NCBI RefSeq assembly: GCF_900115095.1
Contig: NZ_FOVH01000020.1
Location: 1-64,000 of the forward strand
Origin: Actinomadura madurae
GTDB taxonomy: Bacteria; Actinomycetota; Actinomycetes; Streptosporangiales; Streptosporangiaceae
Reading direction: 5' to 3'
Length of the DNA stretch: 64,000 nt
The notes beneath the pieces are model-generated. The model was not told where the DNA came from, did no database searches, and saw nothing but the letters and a program-made list of their open reading frames with translations. Below, piece after piece: positions 56,908-64,000 of this stretch; within the stretch, counting starts at the first letter, position 1; the number at the start of each line of letters is the position of its first letter. A program made the translations under genes and the position numbers.

Positions 56908-58520
56908 GCTTCACCGCCGTCGTCTCGGGGGAGACGGCCATCACCGCCCGCGGGCCGCTCAAGGAGGACGCCGAGCGGGTGCTCGGCCGGCTCTGGATCG
57001 ACCAGGTCCCGGTGCGCCTGGCGTCGGAGGACGCGTCGCTGTGGCCGTCCGCGGCCACCGCCGGGGTGGACGGCCGTCCGCTGTGCTGGCCGGGCCAGCC
57101 GGGGCCCGGCCGCGCCGTCCTGGACCGTGCCGAGGAGCTGCGCGCACACGCGCGCGAAGCCGGGCTGACCGAGGTCGTGCTGCTCGGCGGCGGCGCCCCG
57201 GCCCGCGCCGCCGAGCTGATCGTCAACGCCCACCGGGGCGCCACAGGCCGGGGCCCGTCGCCGCTCACCGTGCTGGACGGGCCCGAACCCGGGCCGCTGC
57301 TGCGCATCCGGGAGGACGGGGAGCGGCTCGACCGGACGATGGTCGTCGTCACCGGCGACGACGCCGGCACCGAGACGCTCCGGCAGGTGTTCGCGGAGGC
57401 GCTGGCGGACCACGGCCTGTCCCCCGCCGAGGCGGAGCGCCGGTTCGTCACGGTCGCCGAGCCGGGCGCCGCCGCCGCCAAGCACGCGATGGAGGCGGGG
57501 CACCCGCTGGTGGAGGCGCCCGCCGCCACCGCGTTCGGCGCCCTGTCCCCCTACGCGCTGGTGCCGGCCGCGCTGGCCGGGGTCGGCGTCCGGACGCTGC
57601 TGGAGGAGGCCACCGCCGTCCTGCCGTCGCTGACCCGGCCGGAGAACAACCCGGGCCTCGTCCTCGGCGCGATCCTCGGCGGCGCGGTCCGCGCCGGGCG
57701 GCGGGCGGCCGTGCTCGGCGGCCGGCCGGAGGCGCTGCCCGGCATCGCCGGGTGGGTCGCCGCGCTGCTGGAGGAGACGACCGGCGGCCTGCTGACCCCG
57801 GTCGTCCAGACCGGCGGCATGCCGATCGTCCCCGCCGACGACCTGTTCCTGGTGGCGTTCGGCGGCCGCCCCCACCAGGACGACGCCACCGTCGCCGGGC
57901 CGCTCGCCGCGCTGCTCGTCGTCTGGGAGTACGCCGCCGCCGTCGCCTGCTACCTGCTGGACGCCGACCCGCTCGTGCCGGCGAGCCGCCCGGCCCCGAT
58001 GACGCTGGACGACGGGACCGGCGAGCCGCTGTTCGCCGACGGCGACCCGGGCCGGGCCGTGGAGGTGCACACGACCGTCCCCGCGCTCGCCGGCGCGTCC
58101 GGGCTGGAGGAACTGCTGGACGCGCTGGCCCGCGGGGTCGGCGCGGGCGGGCACCTCGCGCTCGTCGCCTACCTGGATCCCGGCGAGGCGGGCGGCGGCC
58201 AGGGCGCGCAGGTGCGCCGGCTGGCCGCGCTCCTCGCGGCCCGCTGCGGCCGCCCGGTCACGGTGGGCTGGGGCGCCCGGCCGCCCGCGCCCGGGAATGA
58301 TCGACCCGACCCGGGCGTATACCTCCTCGTGACCGGGAACGTCGTCCGCGACGTACCGGTCCCCGGCCGGCACCACCGGCTCGGCATGCTGCAGCTCGCG
58401 CGGGCGCTCGGGGACGCCCGCGACGCGCGCGCGGCGGGCAGCCCGGTGGTACGGCTCCATCTGCAGAACCGCTGGGCGGGGCTCACCCGGCTGCTCGACG
58501 CGGCCCGGGGCGACGGGTGA
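56904..58520 (+). CDS. phosphoglucose isomerase-like paralog 3, degenerate
   Basis: A 538-residue member of the same family, recognised by the shared VPAALAG (220-226), AGPLAALLVVWEYAAAVACYLL (331-352) and the C-terminal DVPVPGRHHRLGMLQLARALGDARD. The His-Lys motif is gone (ARPPAPGNDRPDPGVYLLVTG region, 458-478), the substrate Arg segment reads ATAFGAL and the first SIS glycine loop is altered. Yet it is the only copy with Glu (EETTGG, 290-295) at the catalytic-Glu position. It is probably a pseudoenzyme or a partner subunit. The GTG overlaps the stop of paralog 2 (GTGA), so translation is coupled. Confidence 0.75.
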   Translation: MSFTAVVSGETAITARGPLKEDAERVLGRLWIDQVPVRLASEDASLWPSAATAGVDGRPLCWPGQPGPGRAVLDRAEELRAHAREAGLTEVVLLGGGAPARAAELIVNAHRGATGRGPSPLTVLDGPEPGPLLRIREDGERLDRTMVVVTGDDAGTETLRQVFAEALADHGLSPAEAERRFVTVAEPGAAAAKHAMEAGHPLVEAPAATAFGALSPYALVPAALAGVGVRTLLEEATAVLPSLTRPENNPGLVLGAILGGAVRAGRRAAVLGGRPEALPGIAGWVAALLEETTGGLLTPVVQTGGMPIVPADDLFLVAFGGRPHQDDATVAGPLAALLVVWEYAAAVACYLLDADPLVPASRPAPMTLDDGTGEPLFADGDPGRAVEVHTTVPALAGASGLEELLDALARGVGAGGHLALVAYLDPGEAGGGQGAQVRRLAALLAARCGRPVTVGWGARPPAPGNDRPDPGVYLLVTGNVVRDVPVPGRHHRLGMLQLARALGDARDARAAGSPVVRLHLQNRWAGLTRLLDAARGDG

Positions 58521-58586
58521 GCGCGCGCCGCGGGCGGCGGGCGGGGCCCCGGACGGGGAGTCGACGATTGCGGCCCGCCGGACGAG

Positions 58587-58615
58587 TTGGGGCAGGATGC
58601 TTGCAGCAGTACTAG
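58587..58615 (+). promoter_or_regulatory. candidate promoter of zwf-opcA-pgl
   Basis: TTGGGG (58587-58592) and TACTAG (58610-58615) are separated by 17 bp, 43 bp upstream of zwf. A purine-rich leader with a repeated AGCAGA follows. It would allow zwf to be expressed apart from the isomerase paralogs. Confidence 0.5.
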
Positions 58616-58658
58616 GAGCAGAAGCAGAAGAAGGCGCAGTGCTAACTGAGGGGGCCAC

Positions 58659-60185
58659 GTGACCAACACAGCCAATCCGCTCCGCGACCCGCGGGACAAG
58701 CGCCTGCCGCGGGTGGCGGGGCCGTGCGTGCTCGTGCTGTTCGGGGTCACCGGGGACCTGTCGCGCAAGAAGCTGCTCCCCGCCATCTACGACCTGGCGA
58801 ACCGCGGGCTGCTGCCGCCGGGCTTCTCCCTGGTGGGCTTCGCGCGCCGCGACTGGGAGCACGAGGACTTCCGCCAGATCGCCTACGAGTCGGTGAAGGC
58901 GCACGCCCGGACGCCGTTCCGCGAGGACGTGTGGACGCACCTGTCGGAGGGCATGCACTTCGTCCCCGGCACGTTCGACGACGCGGGGGCGTTCGACGCC
59001 CTGTCGATGGCGGTCAAGGAGCTGGACGAGAGCCGCGGCACGGGCGGCAACTACGCCTTCTACCTGTCGATACCGCCGAGGGCGTTCCCGCAGGTCGTCG
59101 AGCAGCTGCAGCGCAGCGGGCTCGCCGACCGCGAGGAGGGCGCCTGGCGCCGGGTCGTCATCGAGAAGCCGTTCGGCCGCGACCTGAAGACCGCGCAGGA
59201 GCTGAACGACACCGTGCACCGCGTCTTCCCCGAGGAGTCGATCTTCCGGATCGACCACTACCTCGGCAAGGAGACGGTGCAGAACATCCTGGCGCTGCGG
59301 TTCGCCAACACGATGTTCGAGCCGATCTGGAACCGCTCGTTCGTCGACCACGTGCAGATCACGATGGCCGAGGACATCGGGATCGGCGGCCGGGCCGGCT
59401 ACTACGACGGCATCGGCGCCGCCCGCGACGTCATCCAGAACCACCTGCTGCAACTGCTGGCGCTGACCGCGATGGAGGAGCCCACCTCCTTCCAGGCGGA
59501 GGCGGTCCGCGCGGAGAAGGCCAAGATCCTGTCGGCGGTGCGGGTGGCCGGCGACCTCGCCGACTCGACCGCGCGCGGGCAGTACGCGGCGGGCTGGCAG
59601 GGCGGCGTGAAGGTCAACGGGTACCTGGACGAGGACGGCATCCCCGCCGACTCCCGCACCGAGACCTACGCCGCGGTGAAGCTGGAGATCGACAACCGCC
59701 GCTGGGCGGGCGTCCCGTTCTACCTGCGCACCGGCAAGCGGCTCAGCCGCCGGGTGACGGAGGTGGCGATGGTGTTCCAGCAGGCGCCGCACCTTCCGTT
59801 CTCGCACACCGACACCGAGGAGCTCGGGCAGAACGCCCTGGTGATGCGGGTGCAGCCGGACGAGGGCATCACGGTCCGGTTCGGCTCGAAGGTGCCCGGC
59901 ACCTCGATGGAGATCCGGGACGTCAACATGGACTTCGCCTACGGGGAGTCGTTCACCGAGGCGTCCCCGGAGGCCTACGAGCGGCTGCTGCTGGACGTGC
60001 TGATCGGCGACCCGCCGCTGTTCCCCCGGCAGGAGGAGGTCGAGCTGTCCTGGCGGATCCTCGACCCGATCGAGGAGTACTGGGCGAGCCGGGGCGGCCT
60101 CGACCAGTACAAGTCCGGCGGCTACGGACCCGACAGCGCCGACGAGCTGATGGCGCGCGACGGGCGCACTTGGAGGCGGCTCTAG
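58659..60185 (+). CDS. zwf: glucose-6-phosphate 1-dehydrogenase
   Basis: A 508-residue enzyme oxidising glucose-6-phosphate to 6-phosphogluconolactone with NADP+, the entry to the oxidative pentose phosphate pathway. The nucleotide-binding FGVTGDLSRKKLLPAIYDL lies near 28-45, the catalytic RIDHYLGKE near 198-206 (active His and Lys). VIEKPFGRDLKTAQELN and MRVQPDEGI are also typical. GTG 58659 is preceded by GAGGGGG. It is followed with no gap by opcA. Confidence 0.97.
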   Translation: MTNTANPLRDPRDKRLPRVAGPCVLVLFGVTGDLSRKKLLPAIYDLANRGLLPPGFSLVGFARRDWEHEDFRQIAYESVKAHARTPFREDVWTHLSEGMHFVPGTFDDAGAFDALSMAVKELDESRGTGGNYAFYLSIPPRAFPQVVEQLQRSGLADREEGAWRRVVIEKPFGRDLKTAQELNDTVHRVFPEESIFRIDHYLGKETVQNILALRFANTMFEPIWNRSFVDHVQITMAEDIGIGGRAGYYDGIGAARDVIQNHLLQLLALTAMEEPTSFQAEAVRAEKAKILSAVRVAGDLADSTARGQYAAGWQGGVKVNGYLDEDGIPADSRTETYAAVKLEIDNRRWAGVPFYLRTGKRLSRRVTEVAMVFQQAPHLPFSHTDTEELGQNALVMRVQPDEGITVRFGSKVPGTSMEIRDVNMDFAYGESFTEASPEAYERLLLDVLIGDPPLFPRQEEVELSWRILDPIEEYWASRGGLDQYKSGGYGPDSADELMARDGRTWRRL

Positions 60186-61229
60186 ATGAACATCGATCTC
60201 ACCGGCACCACCACCCGGAAGATCCAGGACGCGCTGACCCAGTCCCGGCATCTGATGGGCGGCCCGGCCGTCGGGATGGTGCTCACCCTGATCATCGTGA
60301 CGGACGAGTCGGCGCAGTACGACGCGGTGCGGGCCGCGACGGAGGCGGCGCGGGAGCACCCGTACCGGGTGCTGACCGTCATCTCGCGGGACCCGCGGGG
60401 CAACTCCTCCCGGCTGGACGCCGAGATCCGCATGGGCGAGACCGGCCCCGGCGAGACGGTGCTGCTGCGCATGTACGGGCCGCTCGCCGAGCACGCCGAC
60501 TCGGTCGTCGTGCCGCTGCTGATGCCCGACACGCCGGTGGTGACGTGGTGGCCGGGCGGCAAGGTGCCGAAGGTCCCGGCGAAGGACCCGCTCGGCGTGC
60601 TCGCGCAGCGCCGGGTGACCGACTCCTACGCGGCGCGCGACCGGCTCGGCACCCTCGCCCAGCTCGCCGAGGGGTACCGGCCGGGCGACACCGACTTCAC
60701 CTGGACGCGGCTGACGTCGTGGCGGTCGCTGCTGGCCGCGGCGCTCGACCAGGACCACGACGAGATCACCGGCGGCGAGGTGCTGGCCGAGCCGGACTCG
60801 CCGAGCGCGGAGCTGCTCGCGGCGTGGCTGTCGATCCGGCTCGGCGTCCCGGTGGACCGGACGGTCTCCGAGGGGCCCGGCATCACCGGGGTCCGGCTGG
60901 CGACGTCCGGCGGCGACATCGTGATCCACCGCCCGGACGGGCGGGTGGCGACGCTGTGCCGTCCCGGCCAGCCCGACCGGCAGGTGTCGCTGATGCGGCG
61001 CCCGATGGCCGAGCTGCTGGCCGAGGAGCTGCGGCGCCTGGACCCCGACGAGGTCTACCAGGAGGCCGCCGCGCGGTTCGCCAAGGACCTCGCGGGCGGG
61101 ACGGAGGAGCCGGGCGTGGCGAGCGAGCCGGTGTCGGCGACCGCCGAGGCCGCCGGGAAGGAGGCGGCCAAGCCGCCGCGCTCCAGGTCGGCGGCGAAGA
61201 AGCCGCGCGGCGGGTCGGGGGCCGGATGA
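60186..61229 (+). CDS. opcA: glucose-6-phosphate dehydrogenase assembly protein OpcA
   Basis: A 347-residue partner that activates or assembles G6P dehydrogenase in actinobacteria and cyanobacteria. Family motifs are RVLTVISRDPRGNSSRLDAEI, VVVPLLMPDTPVVTWWPG, LTSWRSLLAAALDQ and a late VSLMRRPMAELLAEELRRLDPDE. A Lys/Ala/Pro-rich tail of about 45 residues follows the domain. Its ATG begins right after the zwf stop and its own stop overlaps pgl (ATGA). Confidence 0.95.
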   Translation: MNIDLTGTTTRKIQDALTQSRHLMGGPAVGMVLTLIIVTDESAQYDAVRAATEAAREHPYRVLTVISRDPRGNSSRLDAEIRMGETGPGETVLLRMYGPLAEHADSVVVPLLMPDTPVVTWWPGGKVPKVPAKDPLGVLAQRRVTDSYAARDRLGTLAQLAEGYRPGDTDFTWTRLTSWRSLLAAALDQDHDEITGGEVLAEPDSPSAELLAAWLSIRLGVPVDRTVSEGPGITGVRLATSGGDIVIHRPDGRVATLCRPGQPDRQVSLMRRPMAELLAEELRRLDPDEVYQEAAARFAKDLAGGTEEPGVASEPVSATAEAAGKEAAKPPRSRSAAKKPRGGSGAG

Positions 61230-62005
61230 CCCCCCCGGCGGTCCTGGTCCACCGGGACCAGGACGTCCTCGCCGAGGCCGCCGCGGCGAGGCTGGTGACG
61301 CGGATCGCCGACGCCCAGGCGGCGCGCGGCTCGGCGTCGGTCGTGCTGACCGGCGGCGGCGTCGGCACGGCGGTGCTCGCCGCGCTGGCCGCCGCCGGCG
61401 CCCGGGACGCGGTCGACTGGGGCCGGCTCGACCTGTGGTGGGGCGACGAGCGGTTCGTGCCCCGCGGCGACCCCGAGCGCAACGAGACCGGGGCCCGCGC
61501 GGCGCTGCTCGACCGCGTGCCGGTCGACCCGGCGCGGGTGCACGCCATGCCGGCGCCGGACGACCCCGGCGGCGACGACCCGGAGGCGGCGGCCGAGCGG
61601 TACGCCGCCGAGCTTCGGGCCGCCGCGGGCGCCGGGGGCTCCGTGCCGCCGTTCGACGTGCTGATGCTGGGCGTCGGCCCCGACGCGCATGTGGCGTCGC
61701 TGTTCCCCGAGATGGCGGGACCGCGGGAGGAGAAGCTCTCGGTGGTGGCGGTGCGGGGCGCGCCGAAGCCGCCCCCGACCCGGATCTCGCTGACGTTCCC
61801 CGCCCTGCGGGCCGCGCGGGAGGTGTGGATCCTGGCGGCGGGCGAGTCGAAGGCGGAGGCCGTCCGGCTGGGGCTCTCCCCGGAGGCGGAACCCGAGCGG
61901 GTCCCGTGCGCCGGCGCGCGCGGCCGGGAACGCACCCTGTTCCTGCTGGACAACGCCGCCGCATCCGGCCTCCCACCAGGCAGGGAAAGCGCGGCGCCCG
62001 CTTGA
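61226..62005 (+). CDS. pgl: 6-phosphogluconolactonase
   Basis: A 259-residue DevB-type lactonase hydrolysing 6-phosphoglucono-lactone to 6-phosphogluconate. Motifs: VVLTGGGVGTAVLAAL near 37, DLWWGDERFVPRGDPERNE near 71, VLMLGVGPDAHVASLFP near 146 and ISLTFPALRAAREVWILAAGESKAEAV. It completes the oxidative branch directly after zwf and opcA. Confidence 0.95.
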   Translation: MTPPAVLVHRDQDVLAEAAAARLVTRIADAQAARGSASVVLTGGGVGTAVLAALAAAGARDAVDWGRLDLWWGDERFVPRGDPERNETGARAALLDRVPVDPARVHAMPAPDDPGGDDPEAAAERYAAELRAAAGAGGSVPPFDVLMLGVGPDAHVASLFPEMAGPREEKLSVVAVRGAPKPPPTRISLTFPALRAAREVWILAAGESKAEAVRLGLSPEAEPERVPCAGARGRERTLFLLDNAAASGLPPGRESAAPA

Positions 62006-62134
62006 CCCTGCGCTGGGGAACGCCCGCGCTTCCTGAGAGAACGGTGAACAGTCCTCGCGGTTTCGCATGCCTCGCGTAAAACCGTGCATACCCTGACCAA
62101 GGGATAGCCCGCGTCGAGCGTGAGGAGTTCTCAG

Positions 62135-63340
62135 GTGCTCAAGGGTCGGACCGGGACGGCAGGTGCGGCGATCATCGGCGCGGTGGTGATCGCCGCGGCG
62201 GGCTGCTCGTCCGGCGGAGACGGCGGCAAGGGCGGGGACGGCGGCGGCAAGGGCGGAGACGCCGTGAAGCTGGCCATCGCGCCGGCGACCGGCACCAAGC
62301 AGGCCGCGCCCGACAAGCCCGTCACGGTCACCGCCGCCAACGGGAAGCTGACGAGCGTGACCCTCACCTACGGCAAGAAGAAGACCAAGGCCGAGGGCGC
62401 GCTCGCGCAGGACCGCACCTCGTGGAAGTCGGCGTGGACGCTGCGGCCCTCGACCACCTACACGGTCACCGCGCAGGGCACGGGCGACGACGGCAAGCAG
62501 GTCACCGCCACGTCCACGTTCACGACCCTGACGCCGCAGAAGAAGCTGGAGAGCGGCATGTCGCCGCTGGACGGCGAGACCGTCGGCGTCGGCATGCCGG
62601 TGCAGTTGCTGCTGTCCAGGCCCGTGAGCACCAAGGCCGGCAAGGTGGCGGTCGAGAAGGCGCTCGAGGTCCGCATGTCCAAGCCGGTCGAGGGCGCCTG
62701 GTACTGGGTCAGCGACAAGGAGGTCGACTTCCGGCCCCGCGAGTACTGGCCGTCCGGCCAGAAGGTGGAGGTCGTCGCGCACCTGGCGGGCCTGAAGGCC
62801 GGCGAGGGCATGTACGGGATGAAGGACCGCAGCGTCGGCTTCACGGTGGGCCCGCGGCACGTCACCACGATCGACGCCAAGAAGCACCGCGCGACGGTGA
62901 CCGACGGCGGCAAGACCGTGCGGACGATGAGGGTCAGCCTGGGCAAGCCGGGCCACGACAGCTACAGCGGCACGATGATCGCCCAGGAGAAGGCGGCGAA
63001 GATCATCATGGACTCGGCCACCACCGGGAACCCGGGCGAGTACCGGATCCCGACCAAGTGGAACGTCCGCCTCACCTACAGCGGGACGTTCGTCCACTCG
63101 GCGCCGTGGTCCACCGACTCGCAGGGCAACGACAACGTCAGCCACGGGTGCGTGAACGCCTCGCCCTCGGACGCCAAGTGGTTCTACGACTTCACCAACC
63201 GCGGCGACATCGTGAAGGTGACCGGAACGTCGCGGCAGCTGCGGTTCGGGAACGGCCCGACCCCGTGGGCGAAGGACTGGGACGGCTGGCTCGCCGGCAG
63301 CGCGACCGGCAAGCCGGTCACGGGCGCTCCGTTGAAGTGA
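62135..63340 (+). CDS. L,D-transpeptidase lipoprotein with Ig-like domains
   Basis: A 401-residue exported lipoprotein. The N-terminus has a short basic stretch, a hydrophobic helix and a lipobox AAAGCSS, so the mature protein is membrane-anchored at Cys near residue 24, followed by a Gly/Asp/Lys-rich linker. Two beta-sandwich Ig-like domains (about 45-240) precede the YkuD catalytic domain. Its catalytic His and Cys lie in FVHSAPWSTDSQGNDNVSHGCVN, with Cys near 338. It forms 3-3 peptidoglycan cross-links and resembles mycobacterial LdtB-type enzymes. GTG 62135 has AGGAG 7 nt upstream; GTG 62120 is the alternative. Confidence 0.93.
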   Translation: MLKGRTGTAGAAIIGAVVIAAAGCSSGGDGGKGGDGGGKGGDAVKLAIAPATGTKQAAPDKPVTVTAANGKLTSVTLTYGKKKTKAEGALAQDRTSWKSAWTLRPSTTYTVTAQGTGDDGKQVTATSTFTTLTPQKKLESGMSPLDGETVGVGMPVQLLLSRPVSTKAGKVAVEKALEVRMSKPVEGAWYWVSDKEVDFRPREYWPSGQKVEVVAHLAGLKAGEGMYGMKDRSVGFTVGPRHVTTIDAKKHRATVTDGGKTVRTMRVSLGKPGHDSYSGTMIAQEKAAKIIMDSATTGNPGEYRIPTKWNVRLTYSGTFVHSAPWSTDSQGNDNVSHGCVNASPSDAKWFYDFTNRGDIVKVTGTSRQLRFGNGPTPWAKDWDGWLAGSATGKPVTGAPLK

Positions 63341-63977
63341 GGTGGGCCAGGCAGGCGCCGGGTTCGGCGAACGGCTCCAGCCGGTCGGCCGCGACGGGGG
63401 CGTCCAGCTCCGCCAGCGCCCCCTGCATGATCCCCAGGTGGACGTCGCAGACCAGCGGCCCGTACTCCTCGGCCAGCTCGAGGAACGGGCAGTGCCGGAG
63501 CCGGATGACGTCGCCGTCGTGGCGCGGGGCGAAGTCGAGGTCGTCCAGAAGCGCGGTGAGGCGGCCGGTGGCCTCCTCACCCGTCATCGGCCGGAACGGC
63601 GGAGGACGCTCCACGAGGTAGCGGCCCCACTCCCGTCCGGCCCGAGCGGCGTCGCCGCGGGCGGCGGCGCCCTCGGAGGCCAGCCGGCTGAGCAGGATCT
63701 GGGCGAGCAGGCGGTAGCCGCGGGCGCCGCCGCGGTCCATGCCGGGCCGCGGGGCGTAGACGGTCCGCGGGCGGCCCGGACCGGAGGCCTGCTCGACGGT
63801 GCGCTCGACCGCGCCCTCGGCGGCGAGGGCGTCCAGGTGGAAGCGCGCGGTGTTGACGTGGACGCCGAGGCGTTCGGCGACCTCGGTGACGCCGAGCGGG
63901 GCGCCCTCGTCGCGCAGGACGTCCAGGACCTCTCGGCGGCGCGAGGACTGCTCGGGGCGGGGGCGTTCGGACGGCAT
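63318..63977 (-). CDS. winged-HTH regulator with C-terminal Cys/His sensor region
   Basis: A 219-residue regulator. The winged HTH is near residues 15-75 (VTEVAERLGVHVNTARFHLDALAAEGAVER). The C-terminal part has RLRHCPFLELAEEYGPLVCDVHLGIM and GACLAHL, three cysteines and several histidines. The spacing resembles the Fe-S or metal-sensing SufR/ArsR-like group. It is a diverged relative of the sufR gene in this window. ATG 63977 is preferred because GGAGG is 9 nt upstream; ATG 63986 is too close to that site. It overlaps the convergent L,D-transpeptidase by 23 bp. Confidence 0.85.
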   Translation of the reverse strand: MPSERPRPEQSSRRREVLDVLRDEGAPLGVTEVAERLGVHVNTARFHLDALAAEGAVERTVEQASGPGRPRTVYAPRPGMDRGGARGYRLLAQILLSRLASEGAAARGDAARAGREWGRYLVERPPPFRPMTGEEATGRLTALLDDLDFAPRHDGDVIRLRHCPFLELAEEYGPLVCDVHLGIMQGALAELDAPVAADRLEPFAEPGACLAHLTSTERP

Positions 63978-64000
63978 GCCGCTCATCCTCCCCCCGCCGG

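Noticed and set aside
56745..61976. A 1743-codon open frame on the minus strand opposite pgi paralogs, zwf, opcA and pgl
   Set aside because: It is Arg/Pro/Gly-rich, has no domain, and lies antisense to well-supported genes. Long antisense frames are expected at this GC content.
1..64000. CRISPR arrays, rRNA genes and further tRNA genes
   Set aside because: No regularly spaced repeats, no rRNA-like sequence and no tRNA-like clover-leaf other than tRNA-Sec were seen on reading both strands.

Overview
The window is dense, very GC-rich actinobacterial chromosome. It has short intergenic gaps, many GTG starts, many ATGA/GTGA stop-start overlaps and GC-rich hairpins without T-tracts. Heme-copper oxidase assembly genes, the tkt-tal-pgi-zwf-opcA-pgl block, the suf operon and a proteasome beta subunit together point to a filamentous actinomycete. 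Actinomadura or another Thermomonosporaceae is my best guess, by inference only. Apart from an IS481-type transposase tail at the left edge, nothing looks recently acquired. I saw no rRNA and no CRISPR array.

Layout. 1-331 is the 3' end of an IS481-family insertion sequence. 347-5543 holds a small stress-type membrane protein, a selenium/formate-related group (selD, selenocysteine tRNA, fdhD), a long-chain acyl-CoA synthetase and two small membrane proteins. 5704-10141 looks like a lipid-modification group: a PF10118 metal-dependent hydrolase, an EphD-like hydrolase/SDR fusion and a CrtI-like FAD oxidoreductase. 10326-20045 holds a CBS protein, a divergent MocR regulator/YczE pair, an overlapping run of glycerate kinase, an unknown protein and LD-carboxypeptidase, a sirtuin, a sulfotransferase and an ABC exporter. 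20222-28297 holds a secreted X-Pro peptidase, an enoyl-CoA hydratase/small HTH protein/ABC-F trio with a leader that resembles an attenuator, a VOC protein and three tandem AIM24 genes. 28366-32609 holds a degenerate EAL protein and a two-component system.

32659-39382 is a complete SUF iron-sulfur operon (sufB-sufD-Rieske-sufC-sufS-sufU-sufT) behind a SufR-type regulator. Upstream of sufR lies a 17/19 match to an IdeR/DtxR iron box. 39536-49523 carries carbamate kinase, an ABC-2 exporter, an EamA transporter between two copies of a 45-bp repeat, a stand-alone proteasome beta subunit, PolX, CtaA, a PrsW-like protease and CtaB.

50104-62005 is the pentose phosphate block. Transketolase, transaldolase, glucose-6-phosphate dehydrogenase, OpcA and 6-phosphogluconolactonase surround three consecutive, strongly diverged phosphoglucose-isomerase paralogs. 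No paralog keeps all canonical catalytic residues, and each keeps a different subset; this is the most unusual feature here. The window closes with an L,D-transpeptidase lipoprotein and a convergent Cys-rich HTH regulator.
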